Source: XYB2-FULL-45-11 sp964355525
GTDB taxonomy: Bacteria > Patescibacteriota > Patescibacteriia > UBA9934 > GWF2-40-263
Length of the DNA stretch: 6,493 nt
Direction of reading: 5' to 3'
Assembly (NCBI GenBank): GCA_964355525.1
Contig: CAYHDY010000049.1
Span: forward strand, 1 to 6,493
Shown: in pieces, positions 6,462 through 6,493 of the stretch
How positions within the stretch are numbered: the first letter of the stretch is position 1
Layout of the letters: each line of letters opens with the position of its first letter
Position numbers and translations under genes: made by a program
The notes under the pieces: model-generated
The model's database searches: none
Told to the model about the DNA's origin: nothing
The model's input: only the letters and a program-made list of their open reading frames with translations

Positions 6462-6493
6462 ATGTTACAAACTGAGAAAATTGCCGATTTTTT
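6462..6493 (+). CDS. 5' end of an unidentified gene (cut by window end)
   Basis: ATG 6462 opens a frame reading MLQTEKIADF to the window edge. It is about 32 nt past the predicted transcript start of the extended -10 promoter. No Shine-Dalgarno is visible. A second ATG at 6439, in another frame, is also open to the edge (MCECLVFLCY...), but its composition is less protein-like. Ten codons are too few to name a function. Confidence 0.35.
   Translation, partial: MLQTEKIADF

Overview
The window looks like chromosomal DNA of a Patescibacteria (Candidate Phyla Radiation) bacterium, probably Parcubacteria-like. The evidence is a large secreted protein that ends in a tandem module with the core GKILLQ(I/V)QQHGEAWYV, which I know from surface and cell-wall proteins of that group, together with a CPR-style serine recombinase tail, small genes and weak Shine-Dalgarno sites. 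The lineage call rests on remembered motifs, not on a search. No in-frame UGA occurs in the roughly 1,700 codons read here and all visible genes end in UAG or UAA, so there is no sign of the UGA-glycine code.

Left block (1 to about 2800, genes on the minus strand): an incomplete NACHT-type STAND NTPase (Walker A, Walker B and a typical helical region; C-terminus beyond position 1), then a spacer of about 200 bp with an inverted repeat, then the C-terminal part of a large serine recombinase. The recombinase has lost its catalytic domain and carries an in-frame UAA at a position that is normally Glu, so it is a pseudogene. A defence-like NTPase next to a dead integrase suggests a decayed mobile element carrying defence cargo.

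Right block (about 2800 to 6493, genes on the plus strand): a 116-residue membrane protein overlapping a Nudix hydrolase gene by 26 bp; then a stand-alone 863-residue secreted protein that joins a signal peptide, an ice-binding (DUF3494) domain, three prealbumin-like Cys-paired repeats, a Pro/Thr/Ile linker, a DUF4114-like segment and two copies of the C-terminal module; then a strong intrinsic terminator; then an extended -10 promoter that leads into the first codons of a gene cut by the window end.

The secreted protein is the most distinctive gene and is best read as a modular surface adhesin. The left edge is the most likely place for a poorly described defence gene. The change of strand and gene type at about 2790-2824 looks like an element/host junction.
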